Shown piece after piece: positions 46,211-57,296 of a DNA stretch of 64,000 nucleotides. Source of the DNA: Coprinopsis marcescibilis (lineage: Eukaryota > Basidiomycota > Agaricomycetes > Agaricales > Psathyrellaceae). The first letter of the stretch is position 1; each line of letters opens with the position of its first letter. Location: assembly GCA_004369085.1 (NCBI GenBank), contig ML210148.1:304977-368976 (forward strand). The letters run 5' to 3'. A program made the position numbers and the translations under genes. The notes under the pieces are model-generated. The model did not search any database. It was not told the DNA's origin and saw only the letters and a list, made by a program, of their open reading frames with translations.

Positions 46211-47788
46211 TTAAGATTTCTTCTTGTCGGTATATGCCTTCAATCTATTGCAGTGTAAGCAGGGGGGCAAACGTACAGCTCAGATTTACAGCTTACTTTT
46301 GGTAATCTCGTTCCACCTTTGCCTCCGTGGTAAGTTTCGATTCGCCACCTGATGGTGCTGTCGCATTTTTCTTGTCTTTTTTCTTCCGATTCTTGTTCCA
46401 CGAGCTTGATGCTTTATCCATCGCCAACAGTTCCTTGACATCAGGAATGACGGAGCTGGAGAGAGGGACAAGCCTCATCGGCCGATCGTCTTCGTCCATT
46501 TCGTCGTGTTCATCTTCCCGGATCGGTGGTGCAAGCACTGACGGCAATTCTGCGTCGAGGCTCTTTTGGTGCGTTTGCTCCGAAGGCTTTGAGGATAACA
46601 CATCATCATCGTCTGGAAACACCCATTTTCGAGGCCCAGAGCTTTCCTCCGGCTCAGGCGACCTTTCTTCTCGCTGTGCCCCTCCATCATCCTCGTCGTC
46701 ATCAAATTCTAGTCCGTCGTAATCTCCAGCACCAGCAAAAATGTCGAAGCCTTCATCGAGGGTTTGCTCTTCTTTCTGAGCATGAGCTGCCGCCGCTGGG
46801 GGTGGAAAAACAATGTTGGCCTGCGGAGGAGCAACTTGTTGGTTATTGCTATCTTCCTCAACTTTCCGTTTCTTCTTTTTCCTGTTCACGTCGGCTTTGT
46901 CGCTCTTGACCTTTTTCTTCTTCTTGCCATCACCAGACTCTCCGATGGGTTTGAAACCGATGGGCTTAAATTTACCCTTCTGTTTCGCTTCCTCGAGTGC
47001 ACGAGCCTCATCCTCTGGGGTCTTTGAGTTCGATTCTTCAGCCGTAGTCGGCGTCGCTCGCTTCTCCTTCAGTTCACGAAGCAGATCCTCTCGAGTTCGT
47101 TTCTTCGGCTTTGATGTTGATGGTTGCACTTCCTTAAAGGCCTGTTCCAATGACTCGTCGTCTACGTTGTCCGACACCAACAATGCACGAGCTTTGTTTT
47201 GCTCAAGCAAGGCGAAGTCCAAGCCTTTCACGAGAACAGAGTGCTCGCTGTCGCCTCCGAGGTATTTACGTTTCTCTTCAATCTTGTAGGGCATCCAGTT
47301 AGTCCGTTGAGGCATAGTCGTCGGTAATACTAGAGTCACAGCTCACATCTGCTTGGTCGACCCCTTCATTCGCTTGTTTCTCAAACTCCTCGAGAACAGC
47401 TTCCACCTGATGGTAGCAAGTCAGGCCCGGAATGTCCAGATTCCAGAGAGGGAACAATAATTACATGAGCAAAGTCGTGGGCTAGGCCAGTACGCCGTTC
47501 AGTTGCACGGTCTCTGTACTTGCCCTCTGCCTCAGACTTGACTTTCCGTGGTTTGAACGCAGGTTTGGATGCATCTATCGTCTTTCTTGAGAGTTACATT
47601 AGAGGATGCCACCTTGTAAACGACTCCACACACGACTTTGAATTTGCAGACACGGTAGCGAGCGAACCTCTGCTGGTGTTGGATGGCCTGTCTCCGGGGC
47701 CTTTCTGGAGTAGTGAGCGAAAGGAATCCTGTAATTGACAACATTAGTAAGGTTCCACAATGCCAAACGAATAGTTGACCTGGTCCAT
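46211..47788 (-). CDS. RED/IK-family splicing factor (Smu2-like)
   Basis: Component of the spliceosomal B complex that pairs with Smu1. The first exon is MDQ, then DSFRSLLQKGPG. The RED_N hallmark YRDRATERRTGLAHDFAHVEAVLEEFE is read through exons near 47520-47350. Next come NWMPYKIEEKRKYLGGDSEHSVLVKGLDFALLEQNKARA, nearly invariant in RED proteins. The C-terminal half is charged: lysine-rich stretches (GKKKKKVKSDK, RKKKKRKVEE), acidic stretches (LEFDDDEDD) and PVLSSSVIPDVKELL-like segment. The last intron joins VERDYQK to LKAYTDKKKS, with stop at 46211; the family C-terminus is similarly basic. Converges on the Zw10 gene, with only 63 bp between stops. Confidence 0.93.
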
Positions 47789-48633
47789 GGTCACTTCGTC
47801 GTTGTCTCAGACAATACTTTGGAAGGGTCTGTAATGGTGTAGACAGAAGAATCGCGTACAGCCACCTCTTCTGAAAGGGTGAATTCGAACACTGTAGTGG
47901 CTTCGGTGGCAATTGACTGGCAATGGGCATGCTCATGCTCTCACACTGGCTGGGAGGTGCCAGACAACAGACAATAGACTCGACAGTACCTCGATTTTCA
48001 TATTCGCTTTACCCGAGGACAGGGACTTATGGTTCAGACAGCAAGCAAAATAGAGAAGAAATATGTAAAAGAAAAGTATGATACAAATTGTTTTATTTAT
48101 GCCTTTGCCATTACTTCTGCTTCTGGGATTCTTGAATCTACGCAGCGAAACCTGTCCAGTAAGGTACGATCTTCGCGAGAGGCCAAAATGTAATGCTTAC
48201 TTCTTATTTCTTTCCTTCGAAGTCCGACTCTAAACCCAGAACCTCTAATACGAAGAGAGACAAAGAGATTAACGAGTCAGGAAAGAAGCAAAGTACTATA
48301 ACAGTTCAAAATCCAAAAAGAACGTGAGTATTACGATGACGGAGGGAAGTTCTTCTGATCCAGAAAACCCAGAGAATGATGTACGAAAGAGGGTAGGGGA
48401 GGGAAGGGGTATGTGCGCAACGGAAGTAAGTAGTGAGCGAGAGATTAACACGGTAATGCGTAAAGATAGTTTGGGGTGCAGGTATAGATATACCTGAGAA
48501 CAGGCGGGCCTTGTGGTGGTGCGTTGATCATGTTTCGATGATTTCTGAGAGAGAGAGAAGCGCTGGGAGAGGACGCCTTAGTCTCCGATACTGACGGTTG
48601 AGGAGACAAGGAGATATCAGGTCATGAGGTCTA
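47789..48633. other. Intergenic, RED promoter and PP2A B-subunit 3' region
   Basis: These 845 bases lie upstream of RED and downstream of the PP2A gene. GA-rich tracts near 48340-48440 and 48540-48570 (gagagagagag) are on the plus strand. No coding exon seen. Confidence 0.45.
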
Positions 48634-50447
48634 TTATGCAGCACTGTACAAGAACAAATTGTTCGTTGCGGCAATCTAGTAGAAGTGTCAGTACGAAACA
48701 CCATATTTTCATGGCTTCCAAACTAACCGCGATTGTGTTCTCGCGAGGGTGCCAGCTTGCATGTAGGATCTTCTTGTTGAAGTCGAGAGTTTCCAATTGC
48801 ATGGCTTCTCGCAAGCCGCCTGGTCTGGGACTGTTCTTGGCACCTTTGTTACCCGGTAACGGTCCGCCGATCTTCTTCTGCTTAAAGGCAGATTTATCCG
48901 CCTGAAGCACAACATCGGAGAGCGTGTCGGTGTCATATATACGGAAGTAATTGTGGTATGAGCCGGTTAGCACGTGTCTGAAATGATCAAAGGTCAGGAG
49001 CCAAGGGTGCAACTGAGATGATGCGAACGCACTTGTCATCACCTCCCCATACACACTCGAATTTGTCGAAAATGCAGTCATTCTCATAAAGATCGCAGAG
49101 TTTCCCCCGCAAATGGTCATGAATAGGAATCGTCTTGACCGGCCGCGACTCCATGTTGACGTCCCAGATCTTCAATGAAAGATAGTCACGCGAGAGGATG
49201 TACCGCCCGTCGTGGCTGAATTTAACATCAGAGATTGACGAGATTATTTCGGAAAAGAAGGAGCGAGTTGATGGATCTTCTTCTTCCTCGAAACCTGTGG
49301 GTCCTGTCTGAGGCATTAAACTGAGAGAGATGCACGGATGAACCCACATTTGGCGTGTCGGTCGCAAAGTGCCGAGTCCCGCATGTCTGCGAGCTTGATG
49401 TTGCTCTTGGAGCTCGAGTACATAAACAAGTTGCACTGTGTCGGGTGGAATTCGGTGGCGGTAATGACCTCAGTCAGCTCCTCCATATTGACAGGCTTGA
49501 TATCAACGATATCTGATCAAGCCGAGCCCGAGTTAGCAAATAACCCTGCGTTCCAAGACAGTGAACATACTGAAACTCTGATCGCTGATGTTGAGGTTCC
49601 AGAGGTTGATTCGTAAGTCATCAGCAGAAATGTATGTTTCTTGGTCAGAGTTGACAGAGATAGAATGAATGTGGTACGCATGGGCGTTGGCGTAAACCTT
49701 CCTAGGGACGGCGGCGATGATGTTGTCTTGCTGCTGCATCCGGGGAAGCCGGAGATTGGTTGCAGCGGTGGGGGTTGGTAATGGTCGGGCGCCATCGAAG
49801 TGATTCGACTCGGTGACTACTCGCAAAGACTTTTCGAAAACCTTCCAGAGCTTGATGGTTTTATCTATATAAAGGTTTAGAAAGAACGAGACTGAATCGA
49901 CAGCAGCACTCACCGTTCGTCGAGAGTAGGAAATGAGCCGAATTCTGTCGTTTACACCACTTGATCTTGTTGATTTTCTCCTCAATTTCGAGAGATTTTA
50001 GGTAGTCGAATTCTGGTTCGTGCGATTGAAATTCGGTGTAGAACTTGTATTCGCATCCCTTTTTCTGTTTGATGAAAGGAAAACCCCGTCAGCATGGACG
50101 CTGATGGGTGCAGGATGGGGTGGGGAAATCCGATAGCGCTCGGGCGGTACCAGACCTTCAGCTGTGAGCATGAGGAAAAGAACGAACCATTTCATTGCGC
50201 TCGAAAAGCACCACCCGCCCGCCTTTATCTCCAGTTGCAAGATAGTTTCCTGTCGAGTCGAACTCGACTGTGGAGATGATATCGGCTGAGATTAGAGGAT
50301 CAAGTCAGTATTTCAGCCCGAAATCGTGATAATATTAGACTCTATGGATTCTTAGAGTTGCATACCTTCTGTAATATCCTCAACTTCTCCTTTGTCACCA
50401 AAACATTGGGCAAAGCGCCATCCTCCGGAACCTGATGGGTCTTCCAT
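48634..50447 (-). CDS. CDC55: Protein phosphatase 2A regulatory subunit B (PR55/Cdc55)
   Basis: WD40 targeting subunit of PP2A acting in mitotic exit, morphogenesis and nutrient signalling. Starts [27 protein letters not shown] at 50447. Then come [29 protein letters not shown] (PR55 signature), [26 protein letters not shown] (PR55 signature) and [17 protein letters not shown]. Further blocks are [88 protein letters not shown] and [13 protein letters not shown]. The last intron joins RENTIA to [13 protein letters not shown]. One insert ([23 protein letters not shown], about 49800-49720) is normal in fungal forms. About ten exons. Confidence 0.96.
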
Positions 50448-50778
50448 GGATCTGAGATGTCAATGAAAGATGTGGGGGGTCGATTTGTAAGATTATTGGC
50501 TTGAATGGACTTCAGACCGGTCTGAGACTATGCTTCAGAATAAAAAGATATTGGGATTTGGGTTGGGGGTCAAGAACAAAAGGCGTGTGGACAGTGTGTA
50601 GCCGATGGAACGAGGACAACAGCCAGCCTGCAATACCGCGAGTGACGGGAAACGTGATGCGGCTCATGTGACGTTGTTTGGCATCGCCCCGTGTTCCCAA
50701 CTCGGGGGCCCGACATTTCCCTCGCATCCTCATCTTTACCGTTATCCACGACCACCAACCCCTTTTCTCTCCTTCAAC
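50448..50778. promoter_or_regulatory. Divergent promoter, PP2A B subunit / COX7a
   Basis: A 331-base spacer between opposite start codons. A C-rich stretch and 'ccttcaac' directly precede the COX ATG. No defined element recognised. Confidence 0.4.
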
Positions 50779-51074
50779 ATGCCTATCGCCCCCATTGTTG
50801 GCAAGCTTCGCAAGCGCTTCTGGCTCGACGTTGGCTGTTCAATGGCCCTTGGCATCACCGGTGGATACGCCTACTGGTGCGTCATCATTGCCTCGTTTTT
50901 TCCATTCAGTGCTGACTTTTTACAGGTATGGTGTCCATTTGAAGAGCTGTGAGTAGATACGAGACCAGTTACGCGCATCATCGATATTCGAAACTAACGG
51001 CGTTTGCAGTGGCGCGTCAGGAGGACTTCTACGTTAAGCTTGAGCGGGAGCGGGCCAGCGCACGATCCGAGTAA
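50779..51074 (+). CDS. COX9: Cytochrome c oxidase subunit VIIa (Cox9-type)
   Basis: Small inner-membrane subunit of complex IV. Three exons: MPIAPIVGKLRKRFWLDVGCSMALGITGGYAYW, YGVHLKS, LARQEDFYVKLERERASARSE; about 61 residues. Features typical of fungal Cox9/COX7a are the 'APIxGxLR' start, one membrane span (LDVGCSMALGITGGYAYWY) and Y-G-x-H followed by the basic/acidic 'RxxxYxKLE' tail. Missed by long-ORF scans because of two introns. Confidence 0.88.
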
Positions 51075-51346
51075 AGAGGCAGAGATAGTTGCGTAGTATG
51101 GGGCTGGAAAAGTGTTAGAGCAATCGTTCGTGCCATTCACCATTGTGCTCACTTTTCACCGCCAACTCAACTTCAGGGATACCATACAGAAATCCAGACC
51201 AGTCCAGACCATACTGGATTCCCCATACCCTAGAGCCAATGTACCGAAACAATTGCTCTAATACTCAGATGATTATAGACATAATGGTGGGATATTCCTC
51301 CGCGAGCGCGTACGATAGGCATAAATTAAGCAAGCATCGGATATTA

Positions 51347-52925
51347 TCATGATCTAAGAACGCCCAGCTCTCTCAACTCCTCGCAAGCCGGGATTTTCTG
51401 TGCCTCAATCTCCCTTACTTTATCCCAATCCGTACCAATGCCGAACACGCCCACCTCAGCTTCCTTCAATCGCTGCTTGTTGTCCACTCCGCGCTGACAC
51501 TCTACCATCCGATTGTGCGTGTACGTGCTTTCCACAGAGTGTTCGAATTTCGCGAGACCGGGACCTCGTTGTTGTCCTTTAGTAAATCTTCCATCAGTCT
51601 TGACTTCTCCTGTTCCAATCTTGACCCCTTCTTTCGCCATTTCGGCGCCAATGACCGGATGTGTGTTGAACTCGCTGGGGTTCACAAAGTAGCGAATGCC
51701 GAGATTTCCAGTTTCAAGTTCAGCGTTATACTTTTGAGTCCCACTAAACGAGTACCGTGGGTCGGGTACTGGTGGTGTGGAAAACAGTGACGGAATAGCG
51801 GACATGATTGAGAAGGCGAATAAAAGAATCAGGGGAAGTAGCTGGATGAAAAACGACCGTGGTTCCGCATTTGCTGCTCGAGCGCCTTGTGCCTGGTTGA
51901 ACGCTCGCGTTGTTCTGAAACCTCCAGGACCGAAGGACGCAGAGAACACCGCTGTGAGGCAATGTATCAATTAATGCTCAGGGGAGAAGTGACGCACACT
52001 CACTTGGACCTCCTCCAAAGCCCGTACCGAAGCCTTGTCCAAAGTTTCCGCCACCACCGCCAAAGAACATATTGAATAGATCCTCAGGGCTAATCTCCTC
52101 TCCAAAGCCCGCGCCATTTGCGAAAGGACCTGCGGAACTAAACCCTGATGGTGACGACATTCCACTAAACCGTGATTCCGGGTCGCCGCCGCTGCTATCA
52201 TACACGGCTCTCTTCTGTGGATCTGTAGCCGACGTCAGAGCTATGCCTGGGCCATATAGACTGCAGAGAAAACACACCAGAAAGAACTTGAAAGGCTTTC
52301 GAAACCACTACACACCCGAAGCGATCAATTTCGGAGTAACTGAGGGGCAAAGGATGTACTAACGTTTGAAAGCTTCGTCCGCTCCTGGAGCACCATTTTT
52401 GTCAGGATGTAAGGCTAACGCCAACTGTTTTGTTAAGCCTTAGTTGAAAGTGGCTTGGAACTGCAACGATAAGACGACGGTTACCTTTCTGTAGGCCTTC
52501 TTGATTTCAGCCTCCTCGCAGTCCCGCTTCACAGACAAGATCTCGTAGTACTCCGTGACCTTGCATGACCGTACACGCTTAACGACATCTTGTTGCTCCG
52601 GAGTAAAATCCCTCTTCTCTCCGCCCATGCCACCTGCCGTACCGCGACTCTGCGAGGAACTGCTTGATGCGTCCGTATGCCTGTGCTTCATTCCCGCTGC
52701 TGAAGGATGTGCTTCTGTTTGTGTTGAGGATGCCGAACCATCCTTCTTTGACGACCCAGATGACTCTCCGGCGTTAATCTCATCGAGAAGAGTGTCTGCT
52801 TGTGGGGTCGCGAAGAGCGATTTGGATTTGAGGCAGAATTTCCGTGCAGAGGGGAAGTTTCCTGCTAAGAAATGCTTCCGGGCGATAGAGAGACACCTCA
52901 AGGCTTCGTCCTTGTTGCTCTCCAT
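51347..52925 (-). CDS. ER-membrane J-domain protein (DNAJB12/14-type, DUF1977)
   Basis: Hsp70 co-chaperone anchored in the ER membrane with the J domain facing the cytosol; relatives act in ER-associated degradation. Starts MESNKDEALRCLSIARKHFLAGNFPSARKFCLKSKSLF, the N-terminal TPR-like helix pair of this family. A Ser-rich linker leads to VTEYYEILSVKRDCEEAEIKKAYRK and LALALHPDKNGAPGADEAFK, with an intact HPD near 52400. DPQKRAVYDSSGG ends the J domain. A Gly/Phe-rich region follows (FNMFFGGGGGNFGQGFGTGFGGG). The single membrane span is FFIQLLPLILLFAFSIMSAI (near 51850). The C-terminal DUF1977 domain begins TPPVPDPRYSFSGTQKYN. Ends ELGVLRS at 51347. Confidence 0.93.
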
Positions 52926-53590
52926 ATCGTCGACGATGCCGCACTGCGGGGGTTGGTTATGATCTGAGTGACGAACACTGCTCGGGGTGAGTTGGACGTG
53001 GATTCTTGCTTGGGACTCGGAGTCAGTAGAACAAGCAACCACAAATAAAGGCGGACTAGTTATAAGTGGCACTAGCCGACGATGAACTCGATTTTCTTCC
53101 GTGTTCTCTCCTGACAATATCACAGTTTTCCAATCTTCAAGCTTCAAGCTTCATCTATACCAACGCCGTGCTATATCTACGGTTTGCATGACATACCTAC
53201 ATGCATCTCGTTAAACTACGCGGCAATATGAACCTGGACTCGGCAGATTGTCGACTTTGCAAACTGCTCGAGAAGAAGACGCTTTGAAGAGCCCAGACAC
53301 GTTATAAAGTTGAAACATCTGTAGTAGTAGTCCTGCACTAGCCCGAACTAAGCGTCAAATTTCAAACTTTGTTACTCGTTGATGGAAGCAGTCCAGCGAA
53401 TACAAAAACTTACTCTCGCGCAGCGCAAAGTGTCGCAAGATCGGTGAAATTAAGCAGCATGCAAAGCAGACGCACAGTCGTGGTTTATACGCGTCGAAGC
53501 ATAATCGAACAATAAGAAAGGGCTTCAAAAGGGATTACAGGGCTCTCAAGATCGTACATCGAAAGGATTTCCACAACGCACGCGAGGCGG
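52926..53590. other. Intergenic, J-protein promoter and ASC-1 gene 3' region
   Basis: These 665 bases follow the J-protein start and precede the stop of the next minus-strand gene. A run of 'caagcttcaagcttcat' direct repeats occurs near 53136-53153. No exon recognised. Confidence 0.45.
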
Positions 53591-54586
53591 TTATGACGCA
53601 GAAGGAGCCGCCCCTGGGACAGTGTTCTCCGTCTCTCTTGCCTTGGGTTTTCCTCGATTCCGCCGGTGCTTGCTTCCTGCACCAGCATGTTCAGCACTCG
53701 CGACCGTCGGAGGTGGACGCGGCGGGACATAATCTCCACCACCTCCAACGAGGTTTTCGAATGGGCGGTTGGGATCGAGGGCCCGGGAGGCATGGAATGG
53801 TTCCACCACGGGTGGCTCTGGAATCCTCTCCGGCTCCTCTTGCGTCGCCCCCAGTCCGGTCCCTGGCTCGGTTGGCGCAGGTTTGGGTTTCTGAGTGTAC
53901 GATGAAAGAGTGACGCGCTGGTTCTTCTTCCCAGTGAGAGATAAGACCTTATGTGTTTGCTGAGACGAAGGTGGAGGAGTATTTCGCGCAGAGGAGACTG
54001 TGGGCGTTGCTGATCCGGATCCCGACGCGCCTGGTAATGAATGGTGAAGTGTAGGGAACGCGCCGATGGCTCTCCTGGCGTCCTCGATCGCCTTCTCCCG
54101 CGCTTCAGTCTCTCTAGCAATGGTGGCAATCACGTCATCTTCCAGTTGGACGACTATTGCATCGCGCTGGAGAGGCGATAAAAGTGGCTCGAAACAGTAT
54201 GGACACGAGTACTGAGGAAGGTTCACTGTGCAAAGAACCAAGCCGCACGACATACAGATTGGTGTGATTTTCGACAGATCGTGCACCTTAGCTGCGTATG
54301 GATCAGGAAGAAACATATTAAGCCTATATCTATATCGATATGAATCGGTAAACTTACCTCGACAGTAGCATCCGCCTTTGGGATATGGATCGACCAAGGC
54401 CGATGTACGTAGTCCTTCTATCTGCTCTTCCAGTTTCTGAACTTCTATACTCTTTGGTGGTCTTGGGTTCCTGTCATTTTGCTTGCCTCCTGGCCTGCCT
54501 GCCCCAGGCTGAGAAGCAGATGGTCTGGGTAGTAGTCGGTCGGAGGGTACGGAAGAGCTGCCTTTCGCCCAAGCAGTTTTACGCAT
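53591..54586 (-). CDS. ASC-1/TRIP4 zinc-finger protein (Rqt4-like)
   Basis: Homologue of the zf-C2HC5 protein TRIP4, in yeast Rqt4, part of the complex that splits collided ribosomes for quality control. Starts MRKTAWAKGSSSVPSDRLLPRP at 54586. The zinc domain is PYPKGGCYCR joined by an intron (about 54358-54293) to AKVHDLSKITPICMSCGLVLCTVNLPQYSCPYC, with all expected Cys. The C-terminal half is Pro/Ser-rich and unstructured (NTPPPSSQQTH, PPRPPPTVASAEH), with FHASRALDPNRPFENL as a conserved patch. The product is about 310 residues. The ubiquitin-binding CUE-like or ASCH domain of animal TRIP4 is absent. Confidence 0.87.
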   Translation of the reverse strand: MRKTAWAKGSSSVPSDRLLPRPSASQPGAGRPGGKQNDRNPRPPKSIEVQKLEEQIEGLRTSALVDPYPKGGCYCRGKFTDSYRYRYRLNMFLPDPYAAKVHDLSKITPICMSCGLVLCTVNLPQYSCPYCFEPLLSPLQRDAIVVQLEDDVIATIARETEAREKAIEDARRAIGAFPTLHHSLPGASGSGSATPTVSSARNTPPPSSQQTHKVLSLTGKKNQRVTLSSYTQKPKPAPTEPGTGLGATQEEPERIPEPPVVEPFHASRALDPNRPFENLVGGGGDYVPPRPPPTVASAEHAGAGSKHRRNRGKPKARETENTVPGAAPSAS

Positions 54587-54837
54587 TGAAAAAGATAACT
54601 GAGATTTGAGGAATCGAGAAGGATGCAAAGGTAACAAATGGTCTAGATATCACGACTCGCTCGTAGAAGGTGAAGTTGTTGATATGTCGTTCAGAATCAG
54701 AGTCAAGACACGAAATCGATGCCGCTAAACCCATTAGAATTTTGTAATGTGGTTTGTTGACTTGTACCTGTGCCGCTTTGAGATGAACAAGTATCCGGAA
54801 GGAAAATGACGTAGCGAATTCTCTCTTCCGCCCTTCC
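54587..54837. promoter_or_regulatory. Divergent promoter, ASC-1 gene / sterol acyltransferase
   Basis: A 251-base spacer between opposite starts. No element recognised. Confidence 0.4.
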
Positions 54838-57080
54838 ATGATGTCGCGTACCGCCAGTGGCGGATTCGAAACATCGACGGGGACACTTTATGTCTCTAAA
54901 CCCTACAAGTCTAGGTCATCTCCGTCCGAGAAGAAACTTCGTGCTTTGGTCTCATTCGTGCCACGGAATTCGGCTTTTGATATCAACAGCCACACCTCCA
55001 ACACTAATGAATTCAGAGTAAGACGTTTGTGGTTATTGGCTTATCGCCGTCTGTTGACATGCACTTTTCAGGGGTTCTTCTCTCTCTTTTGGATATCAAT
55101 ATTCATCTTCACCATTCGAACCTATATCCGAAGCATAGAAACCAGCGGGGAACCACTCAATCTCGACTTTGCGGCTATGTTTTCGAAGGACGCCATCACG
55201 CTGGCATGGAGTGACCTTGTCTTGGTGCTCACCACAGGCTTATGTGTACCGTTTGCCATAGCTCTCAAACGGAACTGGCTAAAGTACTATTGGACGGGAG
55301 TGATCGTCCAGCACGTCTTTCAGACATCTGTCCTGATGGCCGCAATTACGTGGATCTTCAGGCGCGACTGGCCTTGGGTCCAATCAGGCTTTCTTACTTT
55401 GCACGCCCTGGTTAGTCCATGCGACTGCAATACACCGTCTGCGTCGTCTAACACTACACCCCGTAGGTTATGGTCATGAAAATGCACTCGTACATGAATG
55501 TAAATGGTCATCTGCAAACGGTTAGAACTCAGGCGGATGCTGTCCTTGCGCAGTTGATGAAACTGGTGGCCGAGGAATCTAGCGGTTTGTCAAGCGAAGA
55601 AGCTTGGGCCAATGCGTTGGTTAATGCCCGTATCGCTCGCATGGAGAAGGAGGGTTTGCCATCGGACACCGAATCGCAAGGATCTACAAGCGGAAATCAG
55701 ACCCCTGTGATTGGGACGCCAGAAGTACCCCCGCATGCCGCAAAGGAAGGGGCTGTATCTTCGTATGTGGATGCGGCAACAGCTGCAGCTCTCAGGAAAC
55801 GATTGACAGCGGTTATAAAGTCGCCAAGTACCCTCAGTAACGGTGTCCATCTCGATCCAAAGGATGGAGGTCACCCTCTTCGGCAAGTTTACTCGGAAAG
55901 CGACGAGAAGAATAAAAGTAAAGGTACTGTAACTCTCGCCCAAGCTGACGCCAGCTCGTCGGCCACAGTAACAACCGAATTCGCTATCTTTTCAAATCGC
56001 CCGCCAGAGACCCACACACTGGTTCATCATTCAAATCCAGACATTGCCGCATTGGCTGAAGAGTATTCGGACCTGCTCAGCGAACTTACAAGTAACGGTC
56101 CCAAAGACTACACGGTTTGGCCGGCCAACATTGGCTGGAAAGACTTTGCAATGTATCAACTCACACCGACCCTCGTTTACGAGCTTGAATATCCGAGGAC
56201 CGACCGTATCAGGCCCCTCTACTTGTTCGAGAAGACGGTACGTGTACATTGCCCATCTGTATTCGAATAATAACGAACTTCCTTACTAGGTCGCCACCTT
56301 CGGTACATTCGCTTTGCTTTACACTGTCACGGATCGATTTATCTTGCCATATACTCCGACGAGGGATCAATCTTTCTTCCGTTCGCTCTTGGACCTTGCC
56401 CTGCCATTCATGATCGCCTATCTGTTGCTATTCTACATCATATTTGGTACGTCCGTGGGCTTGATCCAGGTGCTTACCAATCGCTCACAAACTTGTGTAG
56501 AATGTATTTGCAACGGGTTTGCAGAGTTATCATAGTAAGTATTTGCTCACACATTGCAGACTCATTCCGCTGACTCTATACAGCTTCGCGGATCGCCAAT
56601 TCTACGAAGACTGGGTGGGGTTTTATCTCTATCGGTCCCGTTTTTATTGCTAAACATTGGGATTTATTAGTGGAACTCTACTTCTTGGGATGAATTCTCT
56701 CGAAAATGGAACAAGCCTGTTCATACCTTCCTTCTCCGCCACGTCTACGCTGCCAGCATCCTCAGTAGCTATCGCATGTCGAAAATCTCGGCCATGTTCT
56801 TCACGTTTGCTCTGAGTGCAGCGGCTCACGAGTTGGTTATGGTCATCGTTACAAGAAAAATCAGGTACGTCGCCCGAGTATACGAAATAGGATTCGTCGC
56901 TAACAATGTAACTCGTGGTGCAGGATGTATCTCTTCATGCTTCAGATAATCCAGATTCCTCTCATTCTAATCGGCAGAGCGCCAGTGATCAAGCGAAACA
57001 AATTGATGGGCAATGTCGTCTTCTGGTTGGGGTTGTATGCTGGTTTCCCGCTCCTCTGTGTGGCCTATGTTGCACACTGA
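54838..57080 (+). CDS. Sterol O-acyltransferase (ARE1/ARE2-like MBOAT)
   Basis: ER membrane enzyme esterifying sterols with fatty acyl-CoA for storage in lipid droplets. Starts MMSRTASGG at 54838; the second Met (54841) could also initiate. The long N-terminal cytosolic and first transmembrane exons run to WVQSGFLTLHAL, then VMVMKMHSYMNVNGHLQT (family K-M-H-S-Y motif). A variable insert of about 120 residues follows. DYTVWPANIGWKDFAMYQLTPTLVYELEYPRTDRIR comes next. The active-site block FADRQFYEDWWNSTSWDEFSRKWNKPVHTFLLRHVY (FYxDWWN) is read across short introns near 56580-56750. The catalytic His is in SAAAHELVM (near 56819). FPLLCVAYVAH closes the protein. The exon-rich 3' half has several 50-60 nt introns. 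ARE rather than DGAT1 is favoured by HSYMNVN and WNKPVHxFLLRHVY. Confidence 0.92.
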
Positions 57081-57296
57081 TGAAGCAAGCTTCTTATCGT
57101 TATTCGCGAATCAATATGTGCAATTAATTTATATACATTTCGTTATCCATGCAATCCTTATAGATGCTAATGCCGAAGCCTTGTTTCTTCACTCATGATG
57201 TAGTCCAAAAGTCGATAAACCCAATGAATCAACCCATTCATTACATGTAGCATACGTTCAACATAGTACTAGATGCCAGATACACCGACCAATGAT